Below, one piece after another: positions 43,383 to 50,018 of a stretch of DNA of 64,000 nt. The notes beneath the pieces were generated by a model, which had not been told where the DNA came from, ran no database searches, and saw only the letters and a list, made by a program, of their open reading frames with translations. Every line of letters begins with the position of its first letter. The stretch's first letter is position 1. The stretch lies in the NCBI GenBank assembly GCA_963734065.1, contig CAVTFN010000003.1:1612001-1676000 (forward strand), given 5' to 3'. The translations under genes were made by a program, and so were the position numbers. Source of the DNA: DATBLE01 sp963734065. Lineage in GTDB: Bacteria > Actinomycetota > Thermoleophilia > Gaiellales > Gaiellaceae.

Positions 43383-43411
43383 CGCCAAGCCAACGCCAAG
43401 TGGATGTTAAG
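43383..43411. promoter_or_regulatory. Candidate SARP-type operator (11-bp-period direct repeats)
   Basis: CGCCAAG (43383-43389), spacer CCAA, CGCCAAG (43394-43400), then TGTTAAG (43405-43411), a weaker third unit differing by three C-to-T-type changes, all in one 11-bp register. Heptamers separated by 4 bp are the known binding layout of SARP regulators. They lie in the gap between the BTAD regulator and the cupin gene. Binding is inferred. Confidence 0.6.
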
Positions 43412-43479
43412 CGCTCCGCTCGATGGTGCCCGGGACAGCGCCGCCGAGCCCCGGCGGCCAGGCGCAAAGGAGAGAGACC

Positions 43480-44052
43480 ATGATCCGCACCGGCACCGTC
43501 ATCGAGAACCCCGTCACCGGCGAGCGCATCGTCTTCCGCAAGACCTCGCGCGACACCGGCGGCCAGGCGGTCGTGATCGAGACCTTCGTGCAGCCGGACG
43601 GCTTCGTCGCCGCCGCGCACGTCCACCCGAGCCAGGAGGAGCGCTTCGAGGTGCTGAAGGGCTCTGTCGGCTTCAGGATCGGCCGCGAGAAGCTCGTCGC
43701 CGGCCCCGGCCAGCGCATGACCGTCCCGGCCGGCACCCCGCACAAGTTCTGGAACGCCGGCGACACCGAGGCCCACTTCGTCTGCGAGGTCCGCCCCGCC
43801 CTCCAGTTCGAGTCGCTGCTCGAGACGATGTTCGCCCTCGCCGCCGACGGCAAGACGAACAAGAAGGGCATGCCGAACCCGCTGCGGCTTGCGGTGATCG
43901 CCAACGCCCACTTCGACACCGTGCGGCTGCCCTTCCCGCCGGCGATCCTCCAGCGGATCGGGCTGACGCTCGGCTCGCCCGCCGGCCGGCTGCTCGGTTA
44001 CACGCCCACCTACCAGCCCGGCGCGGGCGTGCCCGCGGCGCTCGGGGTCTGA
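43480..44052 (+). CDS. Cupin domain protein
   Basis: 190 residues. A single cupin domain occupies the first half: AAAHVHPSQEERFEVLKGSV is motif 1 (His-x-His and Glu) and VPAGTPHKFWNAG motif 2 with its His, so all usual metal ligands are present. The C-terminal half (HFDTVRLPFPPAILQRIGLT) is helical and not recognised. AAAGGAGAGAG precedes ATG 43480. It is divergent from the BTAD regulator, and a 30-residue membrane peptide gene follows. The substrate is unknown. Confidence 0.85.
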   Translation: MIRTGTVIENPVTGERIVFRKTSRDTGGQAVVIETFVQPDGFVAAAHVHPSQEERFEVLKGSVGFRIGREKLVAGPGQRMTVPAGTPHKFWNAGDTEAHFVCEVRPALQFESLLETMFALAADGKTNKKGMPNPLRLAVIANAHFDTVRLPFPPAILQRIGLTLGSPAGRLLGYTPTYQPGAGVPAALGV

Positions 44053-44054
44053 GC

Positions 44055-44147
44055 GTGAAGCAGAAGCTCTTCATCGCCGCGCTATTCATCGCGCTGCTCC
44101 TGCTCGCCGGCCTGGGCATGGTTCTGCGCAGATTCGACGGGGCCTGA
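44055..44147 (+). CDS. 30-residue single-pass membrane peptide
   Basis: GTG 44055 starts 3 nt after the cupin stop and encodes 30 residues: KQKLF, a run of about 20 hydrophobic residues (FIAALFIALLLLAGLGMV), then RRFDGA, an N-in/C-out or C-in single helix with positive flanks. The tight spacing to the cupin gene suggests co-expression. It is too short for domain search; reality rests on the clear membrane helix and position. Confidence 0.5.
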   Translation: MKQKLFIAALFIALLLLAGLGMVLRRFDGA

Positions 44148-44153
44148 ATCGGT

Positions 44154-44182
44154 AAAAAAGGGGCGCTCCTCCGGGGGCGCCC
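44154..44182 (-). terminator. Rho-independent terminator after paaK
   Basis: Read on the minus strand, directly after the CoA-ligase stop: GGGCGC, a 10-nt loop and GCGCCC (44161-44182), then a run of six T (44154-44159). It is a standard terminator for the dpgC-like/CoA ligase operon and may also end the cupin transcript from the other side. Confidence 0.75.
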
Positions 44183-44184
44183 TC

Positions 44185-45411
44185 TTACTTCGGGCGGCGG
44201 TCGACGACCCGCACCGCCTTGCCCTCGCTCCGCGGGACCGACCCGGGTTCGAGCAGCTCGACCGTGATGCGGATGCCGGTGTGCTCCTGGAGGACGGTCT
44301 CGACCGTCGTCCGCAGCACCTCGGTGTCGACCTCCGGCGAGAGGGGCTCGCAGTGCACGGTCACCTCGTCCATCGCACCGAGCCGGTCGACGACCAGCTG
44401 GTAGTGGGGCGCCACCTCGGGAACCGAGAGCAGCAGGTGCTCGACGTTCGAGGGGTAGAGGTTCACGCCGCGGACGGTGAGCATGTCGTCGCGCCGGCCG
44501 CGGAGGCCGCGGATCCGCGCGGTCGTGCGGCCGCAGACGCACGGCTCGGAGGTGAGGGAGCCGATGTCGCCGGTGCGGTAGCGCAGCATCGGCATCGCTT
44601 CCTTCACGAGCGTGGTGAACACGAGCTCCCCCTCGTCGCCCTCGCCGAGCGGCTCGCCGGAGTCCGGGTCGACCACCTCGACCAGGAAGTGGTCCTCGTG
44701 GACGTGCAGGCCGTCCCGGGCCTCCAGGCACTCGCTCGCGACGCCCGGGCCGCACATCTCCGAGAGGCCGTAGAAGTTGACCGCGCGCAGGGCGGGAAGC
44801 GCGCGCTCGAGCTGCTCGCGCAGGCCCTCCGTCCATGCCTCGCCCCCGAACAGCCCGAGCTCGAGCTTCAGCTCGGCCGGGTCGATGCCGGCGTCCTGCA
44901 CCGCCTGCGCGATCACGAGCGCGTACGAGGGCGTCGCGCAGAGCACCTGCCCGCCGAGGTCGTGCAGCAGCAGCGCCTGCCGCGCGGTGAACCCGCCCGA
45001 CACCGGCAGCACCGGGCAGCCGATCCGCTCCGCGCCCTGGTGGAAGCCATGTCCGCCGGTGAACAGGCCGTAGGTGTTCGCGTTGTGGATCAGCATCCCG
45101 GGCCGGACGCCGGCCATCGTCAGGCAACGCGCCATCAGCTCGGTCCATGCGTCCAGGTCGGCGGCCGTGTAGCCGACCACGGTCGGCTTTCCGTGCGTGC
45201 CGCTGGATGCGTGCAGGCGCGCCAGCGAGCCGACCGGGACGCGCAGCAGACCGAACGGATACGCCTCGCGCAGCGCCGACTTCGCCGTGAACGGCAGCGA
45301 CGCGACCTCGTCCGGCGACGTCACGTCGACCTCGAACGTCGCGCGCAGCCGCTCGAGCTGCAATGCCCGCAGCTCCTCGCGGGGCAGCTGCTCGACCGGA
45401 TCGCGGATCAC
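44185..45411 (-). CDS. paaK: Phenylacetate-CoA ligase-type enzyme
   Basis: A 408-residue adenylate-forming ligase of the PaaK family, which joins an aryl-acetic acid to CoA. LHASSGTHGKPTVVGYT is the P-loop motif, NFYGLSEMCGPGVA and LRYRTGDIGSLT are the core motifs A5 and A8, and PRSEGKAVRVVDRR is the C-terminal lysine segment. Here the GTG start at 45411 lies only 4 nt after the stop of a DpgC-like dioxygenase gene, so the acid activated is probably a substituted (hydroxy)phenylacetate that feeds that enzyme; the acid itself is not readable. Confidence 0.9.
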   Translation of the reverse strand: MIRDPVEQLPREELRALQLERLRATFEVDVTSPDEVASLPFTAKSALREAYPFGLLRVPVGSLARLHASSGTHGKPTVVGYTAADLDAWTELMARCLTMAGVRPGMLIHNANTYGLFTGGHGFHQGAERIGCPVLPVSGGFTARQALLLHDLGGQVLCATPSYALVIAQAVQDAGIDPAELKLELGLFGGEAWTEGLREQLERALPALRAVNFYGLSEMCGPGVASECLEARDGLHVHEDHFLVEVVDPDSGEPLGEGDEGELVFTTLVKEAMPMLRYRTGDIGSLTSEPCVCGRTTARIRGLRGRRDDMLTVRGVNLYPSNVEHLLLSVPEVAPHYQLVVDRLGAMDEVTVHCEPLSPEVDTEVLRTTVETVLQEHTGIRITVELLEPGSVPRSEGKAVRVVDRRPK

Positions 45412-45415
45412 GGGC

Positions 45416-46786
45416 TCACCCGCCGCGCTGATGAGCGTTCCAGTGCTGCTCGAGGTTGCGGACGAGCGCCGGGCTGAAGTGGCAGTACGCCTGCTCGCGG
45501 CAGAAGACCGACATGTACCGGCGGAACAGGTCGAGCGGCTCCGCGCCGACGCGCAGCGCCCGCCGGTTGCCGGCCGCGTTGACGAGCCCGGAGTCGGTCA
45601 GCGCCGCGACCCGGGCGGCGATCGCGGCGTCCATCTCGCCGGGCTCCACCACCTCGTCGACCAGCAGGTCGCCGTGCGGCGTCCCCGCCTCGAACTCGAG
45701 CCCCGAGAGGATCGCCTGGCGCGCGAGGCGGTCGCCGACCGAGCGCGGCAGCCGCAGGTTGGAGGCGCCGGGGAGGATCCCCTCCTTGCGGGCGGGCAGG
45801 AACAGCCGCGAGCCGCGAGCCGCGATCACGTGGTCGACCGTGTGCAGGAGCTGGCATGCGCCGCCGATCGCGAAGGTCTCGACGGCGGCGATCCAGAGCT
45901 TCTCGGTCGTCTCCTCCGGCCCGTCCGGCCGGTGCTCCTCGGCGCTCAGCCCGCGGAACAGCTTGTTCACATAGCCGAGGTCGCGGGTGACGAAGAACAT
46001 GAAGTCGACCCGCCCCTGATAGAGGTGGGTCAGGTTCACGCCCGCGCCGAAGACCCGCCGCCCGGCGTAGCGCGGATGCGAGACGACCGCCCCGCGGATC
46101 ACGCCGAGGTCGATGTCGGGATCGAGCAGGGCCAGGTCGACGGCCACCTCGGTGGTGGGGAGCGTCAGCGAGTCCTCCGCGTTCAGGTAGCGGTCGTTGC
46201 GGATCTCGAGGTACGCGACGCGGTCGCGCCGTTCGAGGTACGTGCCGCCGAGGTCGGCGACTCCGCTCGCGCGGAAGTCGTCGAGCCGCTCGAGCGCCTC
46301 CGCGGTCGGCAGCAGCATCGCCCAGCAGAGGTGCGAGCCGCACCGCTCCGAGGCGAGGACGTACGCGAAGAAAAGACCCTGGGCGATCTCGAGACCCTCC
46401 TTCTCGGGCAGGGCCCGCTCGCGCTCGGCTGCGACCTGCTCCCGCGACGGGACGAGCCCCGGGAAGCGCTCGGCGGCTGCGTAGACCAGATCCTCGTCGC
46501 GAATCGCCAGCCGGAGATCGTCCGTCAGCGCGACGTAGACGTCCTCGGGGTGGTCGCGCAGGAAACGGATGCGCTCGGCGTCGAGCGCCGCCTTCAGCCG
46601 CGTCGCCGCCTCCGCCTCGACGTCCGTCCGGCCGGAACGTGCGGGCAGGCGCGCGAGCAGTCGCTCGCCCCCGGTCAGGTACCCGGACGACGCCCGCGCA
46701 GCGGCGGCGAAGTCGGGATCGCGGGCAGGGCGCGACTCCTCCCAGGCGGCGATCTCCGTCGGTGAAAGGCCGGCCGCCTCGAGCAT
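45416..46786 (-). CDS. DpgC-like cofactor-independent dioxygenase (crotonase fold)
   Basis: A 456-residue protein resembling DpgC, the (3,5-dihydroxyphenyl)acetyl-CoA 1,2-dioxygenase of glycopeptide antibiotic pathways. An N-terminal helical domain (to ~residue 190) precedes a crotonase domain: VAYLEIRNDRYLNAEDSLTL, VRGAVVSHPRYAGRRVFGAGVN-like segment (IRGAVVSH, RRVFGAGVNLTHLY), AVETFAIGGACQLLHTVDHV (oxyanion region) and ARKEGILPGASNLRLPRSVG. It is longer than simple enoyl-CoA hydratases, as DpgC is. ATG 46786 has TAGGCT 8 nt upstream. It is followed by a CoA ligase. No peptide synthetase is near, so a catabolic role is possible. Confidence 0.8.
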   Translation of the reverse strand: MLEAAGLSPTEIAAWEESRPARDPDFAAAARASSGYLTGGERLLARLPARSGRTDVEAEAATRLKAALDAERIRFLRDHPEDVYVALTDDLRLAIRDEDLVYAAAERFPGLVPSREQVAAERERALPEKEGLEIAQGLFFAYVLASERCGSHLCWAMLLPTAEALERLDDFRASGVADLGGTYLERRDRVAYLEIRNDRYLNAEDSLTLPTTEVAVDLALLDPDIDLGVIRGAVVSHPRYAGRRVFGAGVNLTHLYQGRVDFMFFVTRDLGYVNKLFRGLSAEEHRPDGPEETTEKLWIAAVETFAIGGACQLLHTVDHVIAARGSRLFLPARKEGILPGASNLRLPRSVGDRLARQAILSGLEFEAGTPHGDLLVDEVVEPGEMDAAIAARVAALTDSGLVNAAGNRRALRVGAEPLDLFRRYMSVFCREQAYCHFSPALVRNLEQHWNAHQRGG

Positions 46787-46794
46787 CGGGGCAC

Positions 46795-46811
46795 AGCCTA
46801 TGAGCTAGCGT
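46795..46811. promoter_or_regulatory. Divergent -10 boxes for dioxygenase and selenoprotein genes
   Basis: On the minus strand TAGGCT (46795-46800) lies 8 nt before ATG 46786. On the plus strand TAGCGT (46806-46811) lies 7 nt before GTG 46819. Both spacings fit leaderless mRNAs, and the plus-strand box independently supports GTG 46819, upstream of the in-frame TGA. Confidence 0.5.
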
Positions 46812-46818
46812 GACTCCC

Positions 46819-47391
46819 GTGGCCGAGCACGAGATCGCCGTCTGGTCGGACTACCTCTGACCGTTCTGCCGCATCGGCCAGGGGCTGGCCGACTGGATGC
46901 AGACTCGCTTCGAGGGGAAGGTCGAGTGGCTGCCGTTCGACCTCCATCCCGAGTACCCGCCCGAGGGTGTGCCGCGCAACCCCGAGCGGGCGGCGCGCGG
47001 GGCCGAGCTGTTCGCGCGGTACGGCCTGACGTACAACCCGCCTCCGGTCTCGCCGCGGTCGCTCGACGCACAGCGGCTCGCCGAGCACGCGCGCTCGCAA
47101 GGGCTCTACCTACCGTTCTTCGAACGGACGATGGACGCCTACTGGGCGGAGGCGCAGGACATCGGCGACCACGCCGTCCTGCGCGCGCTCGCCGGGGAGA
47201 CCGGCGTCGAGGGCGCCGACGAGGTCCTCGGCTCCGACCGCTACGCCGACGAGGTCGCCCGCTCCACCGCCGCGGCGCATTCGATGGGGATCAACGGCAT
47301 CCCGGCCTTCCTGCTCGACCGCAGGCTGCTCGTGCTCGGAGCGCACTCGCGCGAGACGTTCGAGCAGGCGTTCGAGCAGCTGGGCGGGTAA
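46819..47391 (+). CDS. DsbA/FrnE-family oxidoreductase, probable selenoprotein (Sec14)
   Basis: Read from GTG 46819, the frame encodes 190 residues if the TGA at 46858-46860 is read as selenocysteine: AVWSDYL-U-PFCRIG. In FrnE/DsbA (thioredoxin-fold with inserted helices) this place is the first Cys of CPFC, so the motif becomes UxxC. The remainder is intact: VEWLPFDLHPEYPPEG, ERTMDAYWAEAQDIGDHAVL, and SMGINGIPAFLLD with the cis-Pro loop. An 8-bp hairpin with a GGG loop begins 13 nt after the TGA. Without read-through, translation would have to start after the active site. No sel genes are in the window, so the assignment is strong but inferential; a base error from TGC is the alternative. 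Confidence 0.8.
46874..46892 (+). promoter_or_regulatory. SECIS-like hairpin after the in-frame TGA
   Basis: TCGGCCAG (46874-46881), loop GGG (46882-46884), CTGGCCGA (46885-46892): a perfect 8-bp stem, with GCA/TGC able to extend it outside across a bulge. The loop begins 22 nt after the TGA and is made of G residues. Bacterial SECIS elements lie within the coding sequence about 16-37 nt after the UGA, with a G at the start of the apical loop. Confidence 0.7.
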
Positions 47392-47485
47392 CGTCGGAAG
47401 ACAAATGCTGCGCCCGCGCGAGTCCCGCGCGAGGGTCGCTTTCGTTTATATAGTGACTGAGCGAAACCGGTAGCAAGGAGGGGAC

Positions 47486-48142
47486 ATGGCTCTACAGATC
47501 GGCGACACCGCGCCCGACTTCCACGCCCAGACCACCGAGGGCGAGATCGACTTCCACGACTGGATCGGCGACTCCTGGGCGGTGCTGTTCTCGCACCCGA
47601 AGGACTTCACCCCGGTGTGCACGACCGAGCTCGGCTACATGGCCAAGGTCAAGCCGGAGTTCGACAAGCGCAACGTGAAGATCGTCGGGCTCTCGGTCGA
47701 TCCGACCGGAAAGCACGAGGAGTGGGCCAAGGACATCGAGGAGACGCAGGGCACGGCGCCCAACTACCCGATCATCGGCGACTCGGACTTCCAGGTCTCG
47801 AAGCTGTACGGGATGCTGGCGAACGACGTCTCCGGCGATGCCGCCGACCGGACTCCGGCCGACAACCAGACCGTCCGGAACGTCTTCGTGATCGGCCCGG
47901 ACAAGAAGGTCAAGCTGATCCTCGTCTACCCGATGACGACGGGCCGCAACTTCGACGAGGTCATCCGCGTGATCGACTCGCTGCAGCTGACCGCAACGCA
48001 CAAGGTCTCGACGCCGGTCAACTGGCAGCAGGGCGACGACGTGATCATCGCCGGCTCCGTCTCGAACGACGAGGCGAAGGAGATCTTCGGCGACTGGCGG
48101 GAGCCGAAGCCCTACATCCGGATCGTCCCCCAGCCGCAGTAG
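47486..48142 (+). CDS. Peroxiredoxin (1-Cys Prx6 / AhpC-TSA family)
   Basis: A 218-residue thiol peroxidase. FSHPKDFTPVCTTELGYMAK contains the peroxidatic Cys (PVCT motif, residue ~45); the conserved Arg lies in the later VYPMTTGRNFDEVIRVIDSL. The long C-terminal domain (PVNWQQGDDVIIAGSVSNDE) is that of the Prx6 type. AAGGAGG precedes ATG 47486, and an AT-rich TATATAG stretch near 47450 is the likely -10 region. It follows the Sec-containing DsbA gene by about 95 bp, so both may handle oxidised thiols, although they are probably separate transcripts. Confidence 0.93.
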   Translation: MALQIGDTAPDFHAQTTEGEIDFHDWIGDSWAVLFSHPKDFTPVCTTELGYMAKVKPEFDKRNVKIVGLSVDPTGKHEEWAKDIEETQGTAPNYPIIGDSDFQVSKLYGMLANDVSGDAADRTPADNQTVRNVFVIGPDKKVKLILVYPMTTGRNFDEVIRVIDSLQLTATHKVSTPVNWQQGDDVIIAGSVSNDEAKEIFGDWREPKPYIRIVPQPQ

Positions 48143-48161
48143 CGGCCGGCCACAGCACTCC

Positions 48162-48186
48162 GGGGACGGGCATCGAGCCCGTCCCC
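48162..48186. terminator. Hairpin between convergent peroxiredoxin and PRC-barrel genes
   Basis: GGGGACGGGC, loop ATCGA, GCCCGTCCCC: a perfect 10-bp stem 20 bp after the peroxiredoxin stop and just before the end of the convergent gene. There is no T tract, so it may act as a bidirectional end or RNA-stability hairpin rather than a classical terminator. Confidence 0.55.
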
Positions 48187-48190
48187 GCGG

Positions 48191-48760
48191 TCACCCGTGG
48201 GCCAGCGGCGAGCGCAGGCGTGCGACCGCGGCCGAGAGGCGCCTGCGGCTCGCCGAGGCCCGCCCCGCCCGGACGACCACGGCGGCCTCGTCGGGCTCGA
48301 TCGCCTCGACGTCCTCGACCGGGACGAGCAGCGGCCGCCCGAACCGTCCACGTCTGACCTCGAGCACGTCCGGCCGATCCGGGCGCGATCCGTACACGAC
48401 TCCCTCGACCACGCCGAGCCGCTCCTCGCCCGAGTAGACGTCGAAGCCCTGGCAGCGATGGAGCTCGTAGTCGCGCTCGCCCGGCTCGGGCGACCGGCGG
48501 AGCTCGACCATCGGCAGCTCCGAGGCTTTCGATCCCGACGCATCCGTCCGGTCGAGGCCGCCCAACGCCCGAAGCTCCGCCTCCAGGGCGGCGACCTTCG
48601 CCGCCAGCTCCGCCAGCTTGAGCTCGAGCTCGAGCTCGGGCGCCGGCTCCGCGTGTCCGACCCCGAAGAGCCCCGCGAGCCGCTCCGCGCCCTGCGCGTC
48701 CGCGCCCAGCCACGCCCGGCCCTTCGACATCTGCGCGTGCTCGGAGCCCGACCCAGTCAT
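48191..48760 (-). CDS. PRC-barrel domain protein with coiled coil
   Basis: 189 residues. A central coiled-coil-like stretch (ELELELKLAELAAKVAALEA) is followed by a PRC-barrel-like domain (CQGFDVYSGEERLGVVEGVV, RPDVLEVRRGRFGRPLLVPV, EDVEAIEPDEAAVVVR). PRC barrels occur in photosynthetic reaction centres, RimM and stress proteins, so the role stays open. An AGGTGA lies before ATG 48760. It is convergent with the peroxiredoxin gene. Confidence 0.75.
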   Translation of the reverse strand: MTGSGSEHAQMSKGRAWLGADAQGAERLAGLFGVGHAEPAPELELELKLAELAAKVAALEAELRALGGLDRTDASGSKASELPMVELRRSPEPGERDYELHRCQGFDVYSGEERLGVVEGVVYGSRPDRPDVLEVRRGRFGRPLLVPVEDVEAIEPDEAAVVVRAGRASASRRRLSAAVARLRSPLAHG

Positions 48761-48872
48761 CGTGGGTCACCTGCGCGCCTGCTGCGACTGCCGAACCCGG
48801 CGAGGCGGCTCATCTGTGCGCTCCGAACGAAGTATGCGCAATTCGGACGGGTGCCGAGTCCGAGACCCGTCA

Positions 48873-48900
48873 GGGACTGTCCCCGGAGGGGACTGTTCCC
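48873..48900. repeat. Palindromic repeat, GGGACTGTCCCC family
   Basis: GGGACTGTCCCC, loop GGA, GGGGACTGTTCCC: an imperfect long hairpin with one T-T mismatch and a bulge. It lies 26 bp before copy B of the GGGTCAGACCC palindrome, in the gap between the PRC-barrel gene start and the DUF4242 stop. The same kind of pair occurs at 61543-61631. Confidence 0.8.
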
Positions 48901-48926
48901 ACAGAAACGCAGCGAGCCCAGCCTTT

Positions 48927-48957
48927 AGGGTCAGACCCCTTCGGGGTCAGACCCTAG
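48927..48957. repeat. Palindromic repeat, GGGTCAGACCC family, copy B
   Basis: AGGGTCAGACCCC, loop TTC, GGGGTCAGACCCT: a 12-bp stem with one A-A mismatch and a 3-nt loop, plus partly paired flanks. It ends 44 bp after the stop of the DUF4242 gene (minus strand), so it lies at that gene's 3' end. The 31-bp core is identical to copy C. Confidence 0.85.
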
Positions 48958-49001
48958 AGAGAGTGAGGCGGGCGTCCGTCGCCGGACGCCCGCTCCTCTG
49001 C

Positions 49002-49274
49002 TCAGACGCGGAAGCACGGATCGAGCACGCTGATCCGGGTGATCCGGTCGACGGGCAGCTCGTTGACCGCGGCCGCCTTCCTGATCGCCTCCGGGCTCGG
49101 CCCGTCGTAGACGCAGAACGTGCGGACCCCGTCGTCGCTGACGTACGAGTGGAGCCAGGTCACGCCCTCGTCCGTGTTGCGCCGGACGACGGTCTCGCAC
49201 TCCACCGCGCCGGCGGCGTCCGCCCGGATGGGCAGGCCGCCGTCGAAGGTGCGCTCGACCAGGTATCTGGGCAT
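49002..49274 (-). CDS. DUF4242 (nickel-binding, SCO4226-like) protein
   Basis: 90 residues: MPRYLVERTFDGGLPI, VTWLHSYVSDDGVRTFCVYD and PEAIRKAAAVNELPVDRITR are the family landmarks of DUF4242, a ferredoxin-like fold whose Streptomyces member SCO4226 binds nickel. It lies 14 bp downstream of a secreted-protein gene. Whether the metal site is conserved cannot be decided by eye. Confidence 0.8.
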   Translation of the reverse strand: MPRYLVERTFDGGLPIRADAAGAVECETVVRRNTDEGVTWLHSYVSDDGVRTFCVYDGPSPEAIRKAAAVNELPVDRITRISVLDPCFRV

Positions 49275-49288
49275 CGGACGCCCGCGCC

Positions 49289-49876
49289 TCAGCCGTTGAA
49301 GGGCGTCACCAGCGGGTTCGTGCCGGAGTAGATTCCGGCCGGGTTCTGGTACCAGAGCCAGACGTGGAACGTGATCAGGTTCGGGTGCCAGAAGCTGAAC
49401 TTCGCGCCGCTCTGCGGGCTCGTCCTGGCGCAGTCATCCTGGGACATGGCCGGGACGAACGTGCCGTCGACGTAGTGGCAGGCGGCCCCGAAGGCACCGT
49501 ACTTCGCCCCGGGCAGCGGCGGCTTCGCCGGCTTCGAGGTGAACACCCACTCCAGCGCGCCGAGCAGGTACTGGTTGCCCCGCTTCTGGTAGACGAGGAT
49601 CGGCGGCTTCGTCACGTCAAAGCCGGTGATCTTCGCGTTCATGTAGTGGATGCCCATGTCCGGGATCATCGGAGTGATCGGCCTGTAGCCGTCCGCCTTC
49701 GCCCGGTTCAGGTTGGTCGCGTACTTCGCGGTCGCCACCCGCATGGCGGCCAGCGACTGGGCGACCGGCGTCGCCGACGTGCCGCGCTGGGCATGCCGTC
49801 CGGTCCCGCCCGAGGCCAGGGCCGCCGTCGCGCCCACCGCGAGCACGAGGACGGTCAGAGGAATGAACTTGCGCAC
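49289..49876 (-). CDS. Exported His/Trp/Met-rich protein, unknown function
   Basis: About 195 residues. A signal peptide (MRKFIPLTVLVLAVGATAAL) is followed by AMRVATAKYATNLNRAKADG, then DMGIHYMNAKITGFDVTKPP, LVYQKRGNQYLLGALEWVFT, AACHYVDGTFVPAMSQDDC and FWHPNLITFHVWLWYQNPAG. This pattern occurs in other exported bacterial proteins I have no name for; several His and two Cys (AACHY, QDDC) could bind a metal or form a disulfide. I start it at GTG 49876, 8 nt after a strong AGGAGG; the GTG at 49885 lies inside that site. Confidence 0.7.
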   Translation of the reverse strand: MRKFIPLTVLVLAVGATAALASGGTGRHAQRGTSATPVAQSLAAMRVATAKYATNLNRAKADGYRPITPMIPDMGIHYMNAKITGFDVTKPPILVYQKRGNQYLLGALEWVFTSKPAKPPLPGAKYGAFGAACHYVDGTFVPAMSQDDCARTSPQSGAKFSFWHPNLITFHVWLWYQNPAGIYSGTNPLVTPFNG

Positions 49877-50005
49877 GACGTGCACCTCCTGGGTCGTTTT
49901 CTGTCGCGATCGACGCTACGGACGGCCCGGTGCACGGGCATCGGTGCGGCTGCCTACCTTGCGGTCGGGAGCTACCTATCTTGCGAGAGGAGGGCGAGCG
50001 CCCGA

Positions 50006-50011
50006 TATCGT
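50006..50011 (+). promoter_or_regulatory. -10 box for M24 peptidase gene (leaderless)
   Basis: TATCGT ends 7 nt before GTG 50019, with no Shine-Dalgarno; fits a leaderless transcript. Confidence 0.45.
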
Positions 50012-50018
50012 CTCGCGC

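Noticed and set aside
46858..46860. TGA as a genuine stop, leaving a shorter gene starting at ATG 46897
   Set aside because: This would remove the first strand and the whole CxxC active site while the protein remains intact otherwise; the upstream 13 codons match the family, and a hairpin of SECIS type follows.
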